Assembly (NCBI GenBank): GCA_025054735.1
Contig: JANWZG010000156.1
Coordinates: 1 to 8,218 of the forward strand
From: Cyanobacteriota bacterium
Lineage (GTDB): Bacteria > Cyanobacteriota > Cyanobacteriia > SKYG9
Length of the DNA stretch: 8,218 bases
Direction: 5' to 3'
Below are positions 6,114 through 8,218 of the stretch, piece by piece. Positions within the stretch are counted from its first letter, which is position 1. Each line of letters starts with the position of its first letter. The notes below the pieces were generated by a model that was not told the DNA's origin, did no database searches, and was given only the letters and a program-made list of their open reading frames with translations. A program made the position numbers and the translations under genes.

Positions 6114-6560
6114 ATGAAAGACGAAGCATTTGGCATTGTTCCTGTTCACCGACATCCAGAGGGCGATCGGTTTCTGCTCATTCAGCACAACGCTGGACAC
6201 TGGGGATTCCCCAAGGGACATGCCGAGGCGGGGGAGTCGCCGCTGCAAGCCGCTTGCCGCGAGTTTACGGAAGAAACGGGCATTCAAATGTTTACGGTCA
6301 TTGACGATGTGTCCTTTACAGAACATTATGTCTTTCAAAAGGATGGTCAAAAAATCGCCAAGACAGTTATCTATTTCCCAGCATGGGTGCAAACGACGGA
6401 GGTGCATCACCAGGAAGCAGAAATTAAAAACTATGCCTGGGCCAGTTTTGACCAAGCAATGGCGCTGATTACGTTTCCGGCAGCGAGACAGGTTTTGCAT
6501 GAAGCCCAGACATACTTGCAGACCAAGCAAGGCAACATAGATAAGCGGAAGCAGCATTAG
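6114..6560 (+). CDS. Nudix hydrolase, diadenosine tetraphosphate (Ap4A) hydrolase type
   Basis: The protein is expected to hydrolyse a nucleoside diphosphate linked to another moiety; the WGFPKGH phrase before the Nudix box is typical of asymmetric Ap4A hydrolases, which would split Ap4A into ATP and AMP. The Nudix box is complete: Gly35, Glu41, Arg49-Glu50, Glu53-Glu54, Gly56 and Ile57 (GX5EX7REXXEEXGI), giving the Mg2+-binding glutamates. The 148-residue length from the ATG at 6114 is normal for a single-domain enzyme. The frame is open back to a GTG at 6069 (163 aa), but that start has no SD and family members usually begin just before the first strand (EAFGIVPV). A GGAGG at 6089-6093 is rather far from the ATG, so the start is not certain. 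It is cytosolic, and the M1 aminopeptidase follows after 60 bases on the same strand. Confidence 0.9.
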   Translation: MKDEAFGIVPVHRHPEGDRFLLIQHNAGHWGFPKGHAEAGESPLQAACREFTEETGIQMFTVIDDVSFTEHYVFQKDGQKIAKTVIYFPAWVQTTEVHHQEAEIKNYAWASFDQAMALITFPAARQVLHEAQTYLQTKQGNIDKRKQH

Positions 6561-6620
6561 GTTTCATCGGGAACAGTATCAAGTTTCAGTAATTGTGGAC
6601 AAGTAGTTGTGGAGTAAGGT

Positions 6621-8218
6621 ATGGGACAATTTCATGGGTATGGGTTGCACTGGCTGATCAGTACTGGCGAATCTCTTGACGATCGCTACCATTCCTTTGA
6701 ATTACCCGGCGCTAAGCCCCATTACAGTCCCGATCGTCCCGGTCAGCTAGAACACATTGCCCTGGATTTGATCCTAGATATTCCTAACCAGTCCTATCAA
6801 GGAACCTGCACCATCCGCCTCAACCCAGTGCGCTCTGGCATTACTAGCCTTAACTTAGATGCTGTACAGCAGACTATCTACAGCGTCACTCTGGGCGATC
6901 GCCTCCAACCCTTTGACTACGACGGAGAACATTTGCACATTCAGCTTACCGAACCAACAACGGCTGGAAACCCCATCACCCTGACGATCGCCTACCGTGT
7001 GGATCAGCCCCAGCGTGGTCTTTACTTTGTAGCTCCCAATCAGCACTATCCCCATAAATCCGTACAAGTGTGGACTCAGGGGGAAGATGAAGATTCGCGC
7101 TTTTGGTTCCCTTGCTTCGACTATCCAGGGCAATTGGCCACCTCAGAGATTCGAGTAGCAGTGCCCAAGACGATGATGGCCATCTCTAACGGAGAGTTGG
7201 TCAGCACTGAAGAACAGGGCGACACCAAGATTTATCACTGGGTGCAACAGCAAGTTCACCCCTCTTACCTAATGACCTTAGCCGTCGGAGACTTTGCAGA
7301 ACTGCGTGACGAGTGGCGGGGTAAGCCAGTGACCTACTATGTGGTCAAGGGACGGGAAGCCGATGCCCGTCGTAGTATGGGCAAAACTCCACGCATGATG
7401 GAATTTTTTAGCCAGACCTTTGGCTATCCCTATGCCTATCCCAAGTATGCCCAGGTCTGTGTAGAAGACTTTATCTTTGGTGGCATGGAAAACACATCCA
7501 CTACGTTGCTGACCGATCGCTGTTTGTTGGATGAACGCGCCAGCCTAGATGACCAGCGCACTGAGAGTCTGGTGGCCCACGAGCTAGCGCACCAATGGTT
7601 CGGAGATTTGGTGGTGATTAAGCATTGGTCCCATGCCTGGTTAAAGGAGGGCATGGCTTCCTATGCTGAGGTGCTGTGGACAGCCCACGAATATGGGGCA
7701 GATGAAGCTGCCTATTACCTACTGCAAGAGGCTCAGAACTATCTGGCAGAAGACCGAGACCGCTATCGCCGCCCGATCGTGACCCATGTGTATCGAGAGG
7801 CGATCGAACTCTACGATCGCCATCTATACGAAAAGGGAGCCTGCGTTTACCACATGATTCGGCGAGAGTTAGGAGACGATCTGTTCTGGCAAGCCATCCG
7901 CACGTTTGTCAACGACAATGCCCATAAAACAGTAGAAACCGTAGACCTGCTGCGCGCCATCGAAAAGGCCACTGGACGCAATCTACTCTTTCTGTTTGAT
8001 CAGTACGTGTTCCGAGGTGGTCACCCCGACTATAAGGTGGCCTACAGTTGGGATGCTGACAACAAACTGGCAAAGCTGACCATCACCCAAACCCAAGCCA
8101 AGGAGAATGACTCAAAAGACCTGTTTGATCTCAAGATTCCCATCGCTATTGGCTATCTTCAGCCAGCCCCTGACCCAACGTCAACCACCCAAGCTCAGCC
8201 TCCTACTCTCCAGTCCTT
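6621..8218 (+). CDS. M1 family metallo-aminopeptidase (N-terminal 532 codons)
   Basis: This is a zinc aminopeptidase of the aminopeptidase N/leukotriene A4 hydrolase family, which removes N-terminal residues from peptides in late protein turnover. The gene runs off the right edge. The ATG at 6621 is preceded by GGAG at 6611-6614, spaced 6 bases. The N-terminal beta-saddle domain (about 1-230) is followed by the catalytic domain with GGMEN (287-291), which binds the free amino group, HELAH (320-324) with zinc ligands His320 and His324 and base Glu321, the third ligand Glu343 in WLKEGMASY, and Tyr403 in LYEKGA, which stabilises the transition state. All key residues are present. The usual WLNEGFA reads WLKEGMA here, a mild variation. 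A beta-sandwich domain begins about 460 (PDYKVAYSWD). A proline/threonine-rich stretch at the window edge (about 514-532) may be a linker or insertion. No signal peptide is seen, so it is probably cytosolic. Confidence 0.95.
   Translation, partial: MGQFHGYGLHWLISTGESLDDRYHSFELPGAKPHYSPDRPGQLEHIALDLILDIPNQSYQGTCTIRLNPVRSGITSLNLDAVQQTIYSVTLGDRLQPFDYDGEHLHIQLTEPTTAGNPITLTIAYRVDQPQRGLYFVAPNQHYPHKSVQVWTQGEDEDSRFWFPCFDYPGQLATSEIRVAVPKTMMAISNGELVSTEEQGDTKIYHWVQQQVHPSYLMTLAVGDFAELRDEWRGKPVTYYVVKGREADARRSMGKTPRMMEFFSQTFGYPYAYPKYAQVCVEDFIFGGMENTSTTLLTDRCLLDERASLDDQRTESLVAHELAHQWFGDLVVIKHWSHAWLKEGMASYAEVLWTAHEYGADEAAYYLLQEAQNYLAEDRDRYRRPIVTHVYREAIELYDRHLYEKGACVYHMIRRELGDDLFWQAIRTFVNDNAHKTVETVDLLRAIEKATGRNLLFLFDQYVFRGGHPDYKVAYSWDADNKLAKLTITQTQAKENDSKDLFDLKIPIAIGYLQPAPDPTSTTQAQPPTLQS

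Noticed and set aside
6066..6557. 163-codon open frame on the minus strand across the Nudix gene
   Set aside because: It mirrors the Nudix frame almost exactly, has no SD or family resemblance, and the plus strand carries a complete Nudix box.

Overview
The window looks like chromosomal DNA of a cyanobacterium of intermediate G+C. The main sign is the octamer GCGATCGC (HIP1), highly over-represented in many cyanobacteria, which occurs at 591-598, 714-721, 4703-4710 and 6895-6902, along with many shorter CGATCG cores. The gene content is compatible: an MgtA-type Mg2+ ATPase, an S13-family D,D-carboxypeptidase, a histone-deacetylase-fold hydrolase, a Nudix hydrolase and an M1 aminopeptidase. 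No tRNA, rRNA, CRISPR array or intact insertion sequence is visible.

Layout. (1) 1-1113, minus strand: the 5' third of mgtA runs off the left edge. Upstream of it on the same strand is a possible 59-codon small gene with a near-identical ribosome binding site; a strong imperfect hairpin separates the two. (2) 1123-1896: a gene-poor stretch. Its centre (1628-1721) holds interlocking inverted repeats that could form mutually exclusive RNA folds, and it carries coding-like debris on the minus strand. (3) 1897-2202, plus: an unrecognised 101-codon ORF that is visibly more A+T-rich than its surroundings. (4) 2203-2744: non-coding sequence with a stem-loop, a purine-rich stretch and what appears to be the broken 3' part of a gene. 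(5) 2745-5425, minus: a PBP4-type D,D-carboxypeptidase (dacB) and, 227 bases upstream, a class IV/II-like deacetylase. (6) 5499-8218, plus: a divergent run of an unrecognised 171-aa protein, a Nudix hydrolase of the Ap4A-hydrolase type and an M1 aminopeptidase that runs off the right edge.

Functionally the intact genes are ordinary housekeeping functions: Mg2+ uptake, peptidoglycan remodelling, deacetylation, nucleotide clean-up and peptide turnover. They do not form one evident pathway. The most unusual part is 934-1896, upstream of mgtA. There a short ORF with a good Shine-Dalgarno (SD), an anti-SD and an anti-anti-SD sit in riboswitch-like order on the mgtA strand, but there is no intact gene directly behind them. 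That arrangement can be seen in the sequence; a regulatory role is inference.
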